From Vibrio tetraodonis (lineage in GTDB: Bacteria > Pseudomonadota > Gammaproteobacteria > Enterobacterales > Vibrionaceae), in the NCBI RefSeq assembly GCF_003350295.1, contig NZ_QLYY01000005.1, positions 62,001-126,000 of the forward strand: a DNA stretch of 64,000 nt, written 5' to 3'. Positions 1 through 8,809 of the stretch are shown one piece after another. Both the position numbers and the translations under genes were made by a program. Position 1 is the first letter of the stretch. Every line of letters starts with the position of its first letter. The notes under the pieces were generated by a model that saw nothing but the letters and a program-made list of their open reading frames with translations, was not told the DNA's origin and searched no databases.

Positions 1-8
1 TTGTCACT

Positions 9-680
9 ATGAAGCACAAGCAATCCACTTTTAACGAACACGACTTGGATGCACAAGTTAGTATTTCAGATAAGTCGAAAAAGATTCTATACAGGTCTTC
101 GCTCAATGCCTTGGTGATACTTGCGATTGGGCTTTTGGTAAATTTAGCTATCCGTGTAGACTTTTCCATTTTAAAACATGGCTTAGGAGAAACATCGATC
201 ACTGAGGCGCTTCAATCGCTTATGCTGATAATATCCGCTAGTTCCTTCTTCCTTGTGATCCGCGAGCGTAAAGAGCTCAGTCATGCGGCAACATTAATTT
301 TCGGTTTTTTAATCGTATTGACCATCAGAGAAATGGACGCTTGGTTTGACATGATCTTCCATGGAGCATGGGTGTACCCCGCTCTTCTTGTCACAATCGC
401 AAGCTGTGCATATGGATTCAAGGGACACAAAAACACGATTAATCAAATGGCTACTATCCTGGACGTTCGCCACATGAATACCTTGATTGGTGGCGTCGTA
501 TTACTGGTCGTATTTTCGCGTTTGTATGGCATGGGAAGCTTCTGGCATAGCGTGATGCATGAATATTACATACGCGAAGTTAAAAACGTATCTGAAGAGG
601 CGATGGAACTTCTGTGTTACTGCCTTATTGCTCTTGGCGCTGTCAAAACACGCTTAACTCTTAAAAATCAACCAGTTTAA
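9..680 (+). CDS. Multipass inner-membrane protein of unknown function
   Basis: The 223-residue product has a soluble N-terminus of about 30 residues, then about five hydrophobic stretches (roughly residues 33-50, 70-85, 92-107, 122-136 and 158-172). A last hydrophobic stretch lies near residues 200-212. No enzyme motif was recognised. The ATG at position 9 is so near the window edge that its ribosome binding site cannot be judged, so the start could lie further upstream. A Rho-independent terminator follows directly, which closes this transcription unit before sdaA. I see membrane topology only and assign no function. Confidence 0.75.
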   Translation: MKHKQSTFNEHDLDAQVSISDKSKKILYRSSLNALVILAIGLLVNLAIRVDFSILKHGLGETSITEALQSLMLIISASSFFLVIRERKELSHAATLIFGFLIVLTIREMDAWFDMIFHGAWVYPALLVTIASCAYGFKGHKNTINQMATILDVRHMNTLIGGVVLLVVFSRLYGMGSFWHSVMHEYYIREVKNVSEEAMELLCYCLIALGAVKTRLTLKNQPV

Positions 681-684
681 AACG

Positions 685-713
685 AGGGCACTGATTGTGC
701 CCTTATCTTTTTT
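685..713 (+). terminator. Rho-independent terminator after the membrane protein gene
   Basis: The stem AGGGCAC/GTGCCCT with loop TGATT is followed by a T-rich run. It starts 5 bases after the stop codon of the preceding gene. Confidence 0.75.
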
Positions 714-852
714 CCCTCTCAATTATTACCCGATTTTTCCATAATTCCTGTACAAAGCCTCTGTTTATCTATAGTGTCAACAAGGTTACCAAATTGTTAA
801 CTATATTTAACGAGAGTCTGGATAACAGACCATTTAAACAGGAAGTAAAGAT

Positions 853-2223
853 ATGCTGTCGATTTTTGATATCTTCAAAGTTGGAGTTGGGCCATCAAGC
901 TCTCACACCAATGGGCCCATGGTAGCTGGCTACCATTTCACAGACCTGCTAAGCGAATCAATATCCAAAGTAGACAGAATCCAAGTCGACTTATACGGCT
1001 CATTGTCTCTTACGGGTAAGGGCCACCATACAGATCGTGCAATCATACTTGGTTTGATGGGTAATAAACCTGACACCATAAAAATGACCAGTGCCAAACA
1101 AGCACTGCAAGACACTTTTGAGAACCACACATTACTGTTAGCGAACAAAAAACAGCTCAGGTTTGAATATGAGAAAGACATTATTTTTCATACCACAAAC
1201 CTCCCTCTGCACGAGAACGGTATGACTGTAACGGCCTATGATTCCTCTGGAACCCAACTCAAAATGGAGACCTACTACTCCATAGGTGGTGGGTTTATCC
1301 TCACTGCAGATGAACTGGAAAATGGCAGCTCAGACAAACCAGTAGAAGTACCTTTCCCATTCACTTCCGCTGAGCAAATGCTTGAAATGGCGGAGAGAAA
1401 GGGCCTTAGTTTAGGCGGTATGATACTGCAAAATGAAGTCTGCTTTTTCGACAAAAAAGAGATTGATCAGAAAGCAGAGCAAATCTGGAAAGTGATGTCT
1501 TTGTGTATGGTAAGGGGGTTCGAAACCGAGGGGATACTTGAGGGCGGCCTAGAGGTTACCCGAAGAGCGCCTAACTTACTCAAGAAACTTGAGGCCAATC
1601 AAGCCGTTGAAAATGATCCTATGGAAGTAATGGACTGGATAAACCTTTTCGCTTTCGCGGTCAGTGAAGAAAATGCTGCTGGAGGGCAAGTCGTAACCTC
1701 CCCTACCAATGGAGCTGCTGGTGTGATCCCCGCAGTACTAATGTATTACCATCGTTTTGTTAAAGCCCTAGATACCAAGCAAATCAAAGACTTTTTAGCC
1801 GTTGCTGGTGCCATTGGTATTTTATACAAAACTAATGCATCAATCTCAGGTGCTGAAGTCGGTTGCCAAGGGGAAATTGGTGTTTCTTCTTCAATGGCTG
1901 CGGCTGGTCTTACCGCACTACGCGGTGGAAGCAACGAGCAAATCTGTATTGCAGCAGAAATAGCAATGGAGCATTCATTAGGAATGACCTGCGACCCAAT
2001 TGGTGGCCTGGTTCAAGTCCCTTGCATAGAGCGTAATGCGATGGGTGCGATGAAGGCTATCAATGCGTCAAGGATGGCATTGAAGAGAACCAGTAAGTGT
2101 CTCATATCGTTAGATAAGGTTATCGCTACTATGTATCAAACCGGTAAAGATATGAATAAAAAGTATCGTGAAACATCCCTTGGCGGGTTAGCTGTAATTC
2201 ATATGTCTCCCCCTTGTGAGTAG
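853..2223 (+). CDS. sdaA: L-serine dehydratase (L-serine ammonia-lyase), single-chain iron-sulfur type
   Basis: It deaminates L-serine to pyruvate and ammonia in the cytoplasm. The 456-residue chain has the length and order of Escherichia coli SdaA (454 residues): an N-terminal beta domain with the family signature [10 protein letters not shown] near residue 14, then the catalytic alpha domain. Candidate [4Fe-4S] ligand cysteines are in CQGE, in the TCDP motif and in the VPCIERNA motif. [13 protein letters not shown] and [11 protein letters not shown] are also conserved. The start ATG follows a GGAAG-like ribosome site, and a strong terminator sits 17 bases past the stop, so the gene appears monocistronic. 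Confidence 0.97.
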   Translation: MLSIFDIFKVGVGPSSSHTNGPMVAGYHFTDLLSESISKVDRIQVDLYGSLSLTGKGHHTDRAIILGLMGNKPDTIKMTSAKQALQDTFENHTLLLANKKQLRFEYEKDIIFHTTNLPLHENGMTVTAYDSSGTQLKMETYYSIGGGFILTADELENGSSDKPVEVPFPFTSAEQMLEMAERKGLSLGGMILQNEVCFFDKKEIDQKAEQIWKVMSLCMVRGFETEGILEGGLEVTRRAPNLLKKLEANQAVENDPMEVMDWINLFAFAVSEENAAGGQVVTSPTNGAAGVIPAVLMYYHRFVKALDTKQIKDFLAVAGAIGILYKTNASISGAEVGCQGEIGVSSSMAAAGLTALRGGSNEQICIAAEIAMEHSLGMTCDPIGGLVQVPCIERNAMGAMKAINASRMALKRTSKCLISLDKVIATMYQTGKDMNKKYRETSLGGLAVIHMSPPCE

Positions 2224-2240
2224 GCGACGACAAACCATAC

Positions 2241-2269
2241 AAAGCTTTACTGATACAGTGGGGCTTTTT
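2241..2269 (+). terminator. Terminator of sdaA
   Basis: A 12-base-pair stem (AAAGCTTTACTG with CAGTGGGGCTTT, three G-U pairs as RNA) has a three-base ATA loop and ends in a T run. Confidence 0.8.
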
Positions 2270-2473
2270 AATCGCCACTTGAGTTAGGTTCAGTACGACC
2301 TATTTATTTCTATATTATCTATCTGATCAGGCTCACATTTATTGATATAAGCATTCATATTTGCTAGTTTTCCTGCTGATTGCTCACCGTTCATCGAGTT
2401 AACATATTGATAGGCCACAAACTATTTAAAGGCCTCGCTAACAAATATCATTATTGGGTACTTAAGGGCTCTA

Positions 2474-3154
2474 ATGGCCAAACATGAAAGATTACTTACT
2501 CTACTGACTCTATTACGTTCAAAGCGCTATGCGGTAACGGCAAGTGAGCTTGCTCAAACCTTGTTGGTCAGTGAGCGCACCATATACCGGGATATAAAGT
2601 CATTGGTACACTCTGGAGTGCCAATAGCGGGCGAAGCGGGTATTGGCTATGTCTTAGAGCGTGGCTCCCATCTGCCTCCATTAATGTTCACCCAGCAAGA
2701 AATGATAGCATTGGAACTGGGAATGCGAATGGTTCGAAGTTTATCCGACAAAGAGCTTGCGGAAGCCTCTACGACTGCTTCTGCCAAAATCATGTCTGTG
2801 CTGCCCGATAAACTTAAAAAGCAGGTTGAGAATTTTCCAATGCGGGTACCTGATGTACATACAAAAAGACTCGCCACAAAATCCGCAAAAATATTACGCC
2901 ATGCAATAAATGACCAGCACAAAGTCCAATTGACCTATACGACTGAAGCCAATGAACAGACAATACGAACCATTCAACCTTTGGGTCTGATATTCTGGGC
3001 ATACTCTTGGACGTTGGTGTCGTGGTGTGAGCTCAGGAAGGGTTATCGCCAATTCAGGTTAGATAGAATGGATGAAATCCTTATTCTCGATGAGAGATTT
3101 GAGGTTTCAGAGAACAAAAACTTGGAGCACTATGTCAAGACACGTGCTCGCTAA
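2474..3154 (+). CDS. YafY-type HTH/WYL-domain transcriptional regulator
   Basis: This 226-residue regulator begins with a winged helix-turn-helix of the HTH_11 type (residues about 5-60; SELAQTLLVSERTIYRDIK is the recognition region). A WYL domain follows at about residues 130-215; its canonical W-Y-L triplet is replaced by a related hydrophobic sequence. The family binds DNA and often senses small molecules or nucleic acid ends through the WYL domain. The gene converges on the small cold-shock gene, with only 2 bases between the stop codons. About 200 bases of noncoding DNA separate it from the sdaA terminator. Its targets cannot be told from the window. Confidence 0.9.
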   Translation: MAKHERLLTLLTLLRSKRYAVTASELAQTLLVSERTIYRDIKSLVHSGVPIAGEAGIGYVLERGSHLPPLMFTQQEMIALELGMRMVRSLSDKELAEASTTASAKIMSVLPDKLKKQVENFPMRVPDVHTKRLATKSAKILRHAINDQHKVQLTYTTEANEQTIRTIQPLGLIFWAYSWTLVSWCELRKGYRQFRLDRMDEILILDERFEVSENKNLEHYVKTRAR

Positions 3155-3156
3155 TG

Positions 3157-3378
3157 TTATTGTATAAATTTGATAATGACCGGGCTAATATTTGTTGCCA
3201 TCTTACACCCGTTCATGTCCCCAAGAACATCGAACTCTACTTGTTCGGATACGTAAGGAGGACCTTCTTCAGTACTCATGTCTCTGACATGGAAGAAAAC
3301 TTTTTGGGCTGGCAGATTCTTAGTTGAGATCAATCCATAGCCATGTTTCTCGTCCCATTGAACTATTACGCCTAACAC
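3157..3378 (-). CDS. Small divergent cold-shock-domain protein, GTG start
   Basis: The 73-residue product reads as one cold-shock (OB-fold) domain. The RNP1-like motif HGYGLI lies near residue 11 and the RNP2-like motif VFFHV near residue 26, where classic Csp proteins have KGFGFI and VFVHF. I chose the GTG at 3378 because AGGA lies 9 bases upstream and the resulting length is that of the Csp family. The longer frame to 3420 opens with TTG and would add residues foreign to the fold. Likely a nucleic-acid binder; the low identity to CspA makes a cold-shock role uncertain. Confidence 0.7.
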   Translation of the reverse strand: MLGVIVQWDEKHGYGLISTKNLPAQKVFFHVRDMSTEEGPPYVSEQVEFDVLGDMNGCKMATNISPVIIKFIQ

Positions 3379-3446
3379 AGTGCTACATCCTAGTAAATTA
3401 ATTACAACACTTATACTCAAAACTATAGACTAGGGATCACAACATG

Positions 3447-4121
3447 TTAAGGAATGAGAATCTTTTTCAATTCCACAAGTGAGCTTACAATGTAGGTAGG
3501 CTCAAGGCCCTCTTCTTTATCTGCGTTATGCCTATTTAACCAACAGGTTTCGATACCGAAATTGATACCGCCTACAATATCAGATTGGAGCGTGTCCCCC
3601 ACCATCAAAACCCTACTTTTACATGGATAATTCATTTTTCCCAGAGCATAATCGAAGATCTTTTTATCTGGTTTAGCAACCCCGACTTGTTCTGAAATAA
3701 TTACTTGCTCAAAGAACTTCTTCAATCCTGTTTTTTCAAGCCGAACATCCTGTAACTCTTCAAAACCATTGGTAATGATCCCAAGCTTTGCTCGCTCAGA
3801 TAAAGAGTCAATCAAATCTCGTGCTCCGGGCAATAAAGTACAAATGTCTGCCATGGCATTCAGAAAAGCACTATTTAACTCCATAGTTGTAGTACCAAGC
3901 TTTTCGGCCCACTGTAAAAATCGGGAGTGTTTAAGTTCATGGGCATCAATCTTACCATTCTGATAGTCTACCCATAGAGGTTTGTTGACCTCTTGGTATT
4001 GGTTGTAATCTGCTTGGGTAAAGTCCACACCTTTGCGCGAAAACATGAGTTGCATGCCTTTAAATGCATCAAAATGAAACAGTGTTTCATCTGCATCAAA
4101 TAGTATCCAATCGTACTTCAT
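3447..4121 (-). CDS. yjjG: Pyrimidine 5'-nucleotidase YjjG (HAD superfamily)
   Basis: This 224-residue HAD phosphatase hydrolyses pyrimidine nucleoside monophosphates and helps clear non-canonical nucleotides. All HAD motifs are visible: motif I FDADETLF at residues 7-14, motif II ITNG near 109, the motif III lysine in [10 protein letters not shown], and motif [13 protein letters not shown]. Much of the chain matches what I know of E. coli YjjG, for example [11 protein letters not shown]. The ATG at 4121 was chosen because GAGGAG precedes it at good spacing. The frame is open for 15 more codons upstream, but these lack family similarity. Confidence 0.95.
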   Translation of the reverse strand: MKYDWILFDADETLFHFDAFKGMQLMFSRKGVDFTQADYNQYQEVNKPLWVDYQNGKIDAHELKHSRFLQWAEKLGTTTMELNSAFLNAMADICTLLPGARDLIDSLSERAKLGIITNGFEELQDVRLEKTGLKKFFEQVIISEQVGVAKPDKKIFDYALGKMNYPCKSRVLMVGDTLQSDIVGGINFGIETCWLNRHNADKEEGLEPTYIVSSLVELKKILIP

Positions 4122-4217
4122 TTTATTCTCCTCGATCTTCAGCAGGCATTGTAGATTGTTTTCCAATACATGATAATACTCTCATCAAGAAACTAATTGT
4201 TTACTTTTTCTCAACTA

Positions 4218-5138
4218 ATGCATTCATATACGTCTATACCCGTTTTTATTGCTGTAGTCGAAAGCGGAAGCTTCTCGTTAGCCGCGAAGAAATTGTTGAT
4301 TACTAAATCAGCGGTAAGTAAGCGCATAACTCTACTAGAAGAGGAGCTCGGATGTCGTTTACTTAATAGAACCACGCGAAAGCTGAGTCTTACCGAAGCA
4401 GGTCAGCAATATTATGACTATGCATCTCAATCTCTCGCACTGGCTGAGCAAGGGATCAATACCGTTATTGAACTACAAGGCAAGCCACGAGGTAAATTAA
4501 AAATAACAGTACCTATGTCATTTGGTGTAAACCATATTACGCCTTTTCTTGCTGAATTTATGACCAAATATCCCGACCTAGAGGTCGATATGGAACTTGA
4601 GGACAAAATGGTAGATTTGGTTCAAGGAGGCTTCGATCTAGGGATCCGAATTGGCCATTTACCGACATCAAACCTAGTTGCAAAGCGACTGACGATATGC
4701 CGAAGTATATTATGCGCTTCAAAACATTACCTTGAACACTATGGGGAGCCACAAAAGCCCAAGGATCTCAGTCAGCACAATTGCTTACGGTATGCTTATT
4801 TCAAAGGCGGGCAAAACTGGGAGTTTAAGAGCTCTGTAGGAGTCTCGAGTGTCTTACCACAGGGCAATTTGACGATAAACAATAGTGAAGCAATACGCAG
4901 AGTGTTACTTGACGGTCTCGGTATTGCGCAAATGCCAACATTTCTTATATCTAAAGATATTGTATCCGGAAACTTAAAGCCTATCATGACCAACTACTCC
5001 TTACCTATTCATGCAGTGTATGTTGTCTACCCTGAAAGAAAACACTTGCCACTCAAAGCTCGCGTTTTTATTGACTTTATGGTAGAAAAACTATGTCCGG
5101 ATATCCCTTATTGGGATCAAGCTATATTTGACAGCTAA
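4218..5138 (+). CDS. LysR-family transcriptional regulator
   Basis: The 306-residue protein has an N-terminal winged HTH (residues about 4-62, FIAVVESGSFSLAAKKL then SAVSKRITLLEEELG) and a C-terminal periplasmic-binding-protein-like effector domain (about 90-295). The pattern LNRTTRKLSLTEAG after the HTH is that of the CrgA/DsdC-like LysR branch. A TTG at 4197 would give seven extra residues; the ATG at 4218 fits the family start better. It points away from yjjG with 96 bases between starts, and elbB lies 154 bases downstream on the same strand. Its effector is unknown. Confidence 0.92.
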   Translation: MHSYTSIPVFIAVVESGSFSLAAKKLLITKSAVSKRITLLEEELGCRLLNRTTRKLSLTEAGQQYYDYASQSLALAEQGINTVIELQGKPRGKLKITVPMSFGVNHITPFLAEFMTKYPDLEVDMELEDKMVDLVQGGFDLGIRIGHLPTSNLVAKRLTICRSILCASKHYLEHYGEPQKPKDLSQHNCLRYAYFKGGQNWEFKSSVGVSSVLPQGNLTINNSEAIRRVLLDGLGIAQMPTFLISKDIVSGNLKPIMTNYSLPIHAVYVVYPERKHLPLKARVFIDFMVEKLCPDIPYWDQAIFDS

Positions 5139-5292
5139 TTGAAGTCAATTAGCGATCAATACGTACCAACTCGTAGCAGTGATATTCATTAATGATAAAA
5201 AGTGTCAAAAAGCTGTCTAGCGAATTCCAATTTCACTTAGATCGTGTAATCTGAATCCAGCTTATACCCATGTAAAAACTTAGGAGATAATA

Positions 5293-5943
5293 ATGACAAA
5301 AGTGGCAGTAATTCTCAGTGGTTCCGGCGTTTACGATGGTGCAGAAATTCACGAATCGGTATTAGCCTTGCACGCACTTGAAAAACAAGGAGCGAGCTGG
5401 CATTGTTTTGCTCCCAATATTGAACAGCTACATGTGATTAATCACTTAACTGGCGAAGAAATGCCAGAAAAACGCAATGTCCTCACTGAAGCGGCTCGCA
5501 TCGCCCGCGGGAATATTGAAGACGTAGCAAATCTAAAAGCTGACAACTTTGATGCATTGCTCGTCCCAGGAGGTTTTGGCGCTGCAAAGAATCTCACAGA
5601 CTTTGCCGTTAATGGTGCCGAATGTAGCATAAATACCCATGTCAAATCCGCTTGCCGCGATTTCGCACAAGCGAACAAACCTGCGGGTTACTTGTGTATC
5701 GCTCCAACCATTATTCCTATGATCTACGATAATGGTGTCAAAGCTACAATTGGTAATGATGAAGGCACTGCTGCAGCGTATAACGCATTGGGCGGTCAGC
5801 ATATCAACTGCCCTGTTGATGAAATCGTTTTTGACGAAGAACATAAAGTTCTGTCAACGCCAGCTTATATGTTAGCTTCAACAATAAGTGAAGCTGCAAG
5901 TGGTATAGAAAAGCTCGTCGAGAAGTTAGTTAAACTGGCTTAA
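5293..5943 (+). CDS. elbB: ElbB, DJ-1/PfpI-superfamily glyoxalase-like protein
   Basis: The 216-residue chain matches the ElbB (isoprenoid biosynthesis-associated) family in length and sequence: VILSGSGVYDGAEIHE at the N-terminus, the LVPGGFGAAKNL segment near residue 90, and the nucleophile-elbow region GYLCIAPTI with its Cys near residue 135. Known members have glyoxalase activity toward methylglyoxal or glyoxal. AGGAG lies just upstream of the start. It appears monocistronic and ends at a palindromic terminator shared with the convergent minus-strand gene. Confidence 0.93.
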   Translation: MTKVAVILSGSGVYDGAEIHESVLALHALEKQGASWHCFAPNIEQLHVINHLTGEEMPEKRNVLTEAARIARGNIEDVANLKADNFDALLVPGGFGAAKNLTDFAVNGAECSINTHVKSACRDFAQANKPAGYLCIAPTIIPMIYDNGVKATIGNDEGTAAAYNALGGQHINCPVDEIVFDEEHKVLSTPAYMLASTISEAASGIEKLVEKLVKLA

Positions 5944-5952
5944 ATTAATATT

Positions 5953-5978
5953 TAGATGGGGTATTTTAGCCCCATCTA
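5953..5978. terminator. Palindromic terminator between convergent genes
   Basis: The nine-base-pair stem TAGATGGGG/CCCCATCTA has an 8-base loop between elbB and the minus-strand gene ending at 6024. T-runs are weak on both sides, so strength and direction are uncertain. Confidence 0.55.
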
Positions 5979-6023
5979 TACATCACAAATCAAACTGCCA
6001 TCTAAGATTCAATTTACAAAAAC

Positions 6024-6509
6024 TTAATAAGAACGAGTCAGTAACCCTAAAACAGATTCACTAGACTCGCCAAAATACAAAGTTACTGATTTTGTCTCTT
6101 CCTGCGCAAAACTTCCATCCTGCACAATCCGTGTAGGTGAGACATATTGCTCGTTACCAAAATAGGCTTTTATTTGACTTGGCTTAAGTGACACACCACT
6201 ACCAGAATGGTTTGTTATCGTGGCTTGCACCATGCGTTTACCACCTTGACTACTATAAATGTCGTATGACTCTAAACTGAAGTAGCTGTATGCAGGTTTA
6301 TCTCGACTGCTTTTAGGCTCTGGAACATATTGTGAGCCATCAATAGTTCTTACATATTGCATACTATCTTGTGATTTTTGCTGTGACTTTTTAATTCCCT
6401 CAAGGCTATCTTCGATATTACTCAGGTCCACCTTATCGTCATTCCAAGACGCTAAACTCGTAAAAGAACTTAACAGTAATACCAAGGCACATAAATTACG
6501 GACCATCAT
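6024..6509 (-). CDS. Exported protein of unknown function
   Basis: The 161-residue product starts with a typical Sec signal peptide (hydrophobic LCALVLLLSSFTS, probable cleavage after Ala at about residue 20). A charged, helical stretch around residues 30-50 is followed by a beta-rich second half with YSYFSLESYDIYSSQGG and ATITNHSGSGVSLKPSQIKA, which resembles a small immunoglobulin-like fold. GGAG precedes the first of two adjacent ATG codons at good spacing. I do not recognise the family. It is probably periplasmic. Confidence 0.7.
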   Translation of the reverse strand: MMVRNLCALVLLLSSFTSLASWNDDKVDLSNIEDSLEGIKKSQQKSQDSMQYVRTIDGSQYVPEPKSSRDKPAYSYFSLESYDIYSSQGGKRMVQATITNHSGSGVSLKPSQIKAYFGNEQYVSPTRIVQDGSFAQEETKSVTLYFGESSESVLGLLTRSY

Positions 6510-6709
6510 TATTCACTCCATGGGTTGTGGTACGAAACGGGCAATCAGGCTATCACTTGCATTAATGATGTCAATGACACCTAAGTTAATATCATGTTAA
6601 TTTGAAACTTCAATTAGGTTTCTAGGACTTTATATTAATAATTACAAACTGTTAGAATCAAACGACTAATAAATCACATCAACCACTAATGACATTGAGG
6701 GACGAAATT

Positions 6710-7029
6710 ATGCCGACAGTCAGTATTATCGGATTGGGAAGCCTAGGTGGATTCGTGGCAGCAAGGAATTTTTAAACTTATTTGAATACCACGACATACC
6801 TCGCCCAGCGTTTGACATAACTAGACTTATATCCATACTGGACAACCCTTCATATAAGGGCAGTTACTTCAGTATGAAGGAGGACTACGACGAGGGAAGA
6901 AAAGTTGAATTCGACGCAGTATTCAAAGCGACTTGCGATCTCGCTGCTCTCTATAATATTCCATTTAGCAAAAGTTCGACCGTAAGCCGAAACATAGAAG
7001 ATTTAATCGCTACACCAAGAACACTCTGA
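6710..7029 (+). pseudogene. Remnant of an ApbA/PanE-family (ketopantoate reductase-like) gene
   Basis: An ATG at 6710, preceded by GAGGGACG, opens a 21-codon frame that reads as an NAD(P)-binding N-terminus (MPTVSIIGLGSLGGFVAARN, glycine-rich Rossmann loop) and stops at 6775. In the next frame, 6772-7029 encodes an intact-looking ApbA C-terminal domain: SYFSMKEDYDEGRKVEFDAV, then LYNIPFSKS and a normal stop. Family members are about 300 residues and these pieces account for just over 100. The middle of the gene, with the catalytic lysine region, has therefore been lost by an internal deletion that also shifted the frame. Confidence 0.75.
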
Positions 7030-7124
7030 ATGTGACGTGTTCGATATTCTTTTATACATACGACGTTGAATATTTCCTGACTATACCATTGCAACTACAC
7101 TTCATTGGTTGAATGGAGGGATTT

Positions 7125-7859
7125 ATGAACACACGTCTATTAACCTTAGCTGCTCTTTTATCGGCAAGCACAGCTATGGCAGGTGAGAACAAAATTTACA
7201 ATGTAAATGGTCAAGAATATGAGGGGTACTGGGCAAAAACAAGCGAGAAAGCGCCACTGGTATTACTTATCCATGATTGGGATGGCCTCACGGACTATGA
7301 GAGAAAAAGAGCTAAAATGCTGAATGATTTAGGCTATAACGTCTTCGCAGCGGATCTTTTTGGTAAAGGTATTCGTCCTACAGAAGTGAAGGATAAAAAA
7401 CAACATACAGGTGAGCTATACAAGGATCGAGAGAAGTTGAGAGCGTTAGTACTAGGCAGCTTAAATTATGCTACAAGTCTGGGTGCAGATTCAAATAATG
7501 TTGTAGTAATGGGATATTGCTTTGGCGGTGCAGCGACGCTTGAAGCTGCGCGTTCAGGTATGAAAGCGAAAGGTTTTGTCACCTTTCACGGCGGCCTGAA
7601 AACACCAAAGGGCCAATCATATAAAGATACCTCCGCGCCAATATTGGTGCTTCATGGTACTGCTGACAGCGCGATTACCATGGATCAGTTTGCAACCTTA
7701 GCCAATGAGCTCGAGAATGAAAACGTAGACCATGAAATGATCACTTACAGTGGTGCTCCGCATGCGTTCACTGTGTTCGATAGCGAACGCTATAGAGAAA
7801 AAGCGGACAAAAAGTCATGGCTGCGCTTTACCGAGTTTCTTGAATCTACCACTCAGTAG
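7125..7859 (+). CDS. Exported dienelactone hydrolase-family protein
   Basis: The 244-residue alpha/beta-hydrolase has a signal peptide (residues 1-19, cleavage after AMA). The nucleophile elbow GYCFGGAA carries the Cys typical of dienelactone hydrolases, the acid is in LVLHGTADSAI, and the histidine is in GAPHAF. LIHDWDGLTDYERKRA is the DLH-family N-terminal motif. GGAGG lies seven bases before the ATG at 7125; an in-frame ATG four codons earlier lacks this spacing. The physiological substrate is unknown. Confidence 0.88.
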   Translation: MNTRLLTLAALLSASTAMAGENKIYNVNGQEYEGYWAKTSEKAPLVLLIHDWDGLTDYERKRAKMLNDLGYNVFAADLFGKGIRPTEVKDKKQHTGELYKDREKLRALVLGSLNYATSLGADSNNVVVMGYCFGGAATLEAARSGMKAKGFVTFHGGLKTPKGQSYKDTSAPILVLHGTADSAITMDQFATLANELENENVDHEMITYSGAPHAFTVFDSERYREKADKKSWLRFTEFLESTTQ

Positions 7860-7868
7860 TCACCATAT

Positions 7869-7895
7869 GCCCCATTAAGAACATCACGGGGCTTT
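7869..7895 (+). terminator. Weak terminator-like hairpin after the DLH gene
   Basis: The stem GCCCC/GGGGC has a 14-base loop and is followed by TTT. It lies between convergent genes. Confidence 0.4.
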
Positions 7896-7904
7896 AACGC
7901 CATG

Positions 7905-8807
7905 CTAAGGTGCAGAGTCTACTTCTGCGGGAAGATAATGCTTAGGCTCGAGCTTCAGCCACTCTGGTAACACAGTCCCTATAGAAATTGATGACCAAGT
8001 GCCCGAAAGAATGCCAATAAACATAGCAATAGCAAACCCTTCAAGTGCATTACCTCCCATGATCCATAAAGCGGTCACAGTAAGTAAGGTAGTACCTGAC
8101 GTAACCATAGTCCGAGAAAACGTCGCTATCACCGCTTGATCATTAATGTCTTCTATCGGTGTTGACTGCTTTGCAACTAACAACTCTCGAATTCGGTCAG
8201 CAATGATGATTGAATCGTTGAGTGAGTAGCCCAAGATAGCCAAAATGGCGGCAAACACGGTTAAGTTAAATTCCATCTGAGTCAGTGCAAAAAAACCTAA
8301 TACCAAGACGACATCATGAATAAGTGCGAGTAAAGAACCACTAGCCAACCTCCACTCAAAACGGAAGCACAAGTAGCCAAGAATACACATCATAGATATG
8401 AGTAATGCTAAACCACCTTGGTCAACCAGATCTTGACCGACTTGAGACCCAACCATACTGTTACTAATTACATCGACATTTTGCGAAATACCTGTCAATA
8501 ATGTCGTTATATCAGGAGATTCCACACCTTCATCCGGCACTGGATAGCGTATAATCCAACGCCCCTCTTGGTCAGAGTGGGTTACCGAAGTAAATTCACC
8601 TAATTTAGGTTTAAGGTGCTCAAGTAAATCATTATTGCCCAAATTTTTATCCACTTGAACTTCTGTCACCATACCGCCGGTAAAATCAAGCCCCATATTT
8701 AAGCCTTTAGTTGCAAATGCAGCCAGAGACACAACCATTAAGGCGACTGAAACGAAGCTAGTAATATAACGAATTCGACGAATGTTATTCTTAAGATAGT
8801 GAACCAT
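7905..8807 (-). CDS. secF: Protein translocase subunit SecF
   Basis: SecF forms a complex with SecD that uses the ion gradient to pull exported proteins across the inner membrane. The 300-residue chain has the SecF topology: TM1 near residues 17-35, a short periplasmic domain (GLDFTGGMVTEVQ is the conserved entry), then five TM segments with GYSLNDSIIIADRIREL and FSRTMVTSGTTLLT. It starts 2 bases after the secD stop, so the two are co-transcribed and translationally linked. No yajC lies upstream, unlike the main chromosomal secDF operon. Vibrios are known to carry two SecDF sets. Confidence 0.95.
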   Translation of the reverse strand: MVHYLKNNIRRIRYITSFVSVALMVVSLAAFATKGLNMGLDFTGGMVTEVQVDKNLGNNDLLEHLKPKLGEFTSVTHSDQEGRWIIRYPVPDEGVESPDITTLLTGISQNVDVISNSMVGSQVGQDLVDQGGLALLISMMCILGYLCFRFEWRLASGSLLALIHDVVLVLGFFALTQMEFNLTVFAAILAILGYSLNDSIIIADRIRELLVAKQSTPIEDINDQAVIATFSRTMVTSGTTLLTVTALWIMGGNALEGFAIAMFIGILSGTWSSISIGTVLPEWLKLEPKHYLPAEVDSAP

Positions 8808-8809
8808 GA

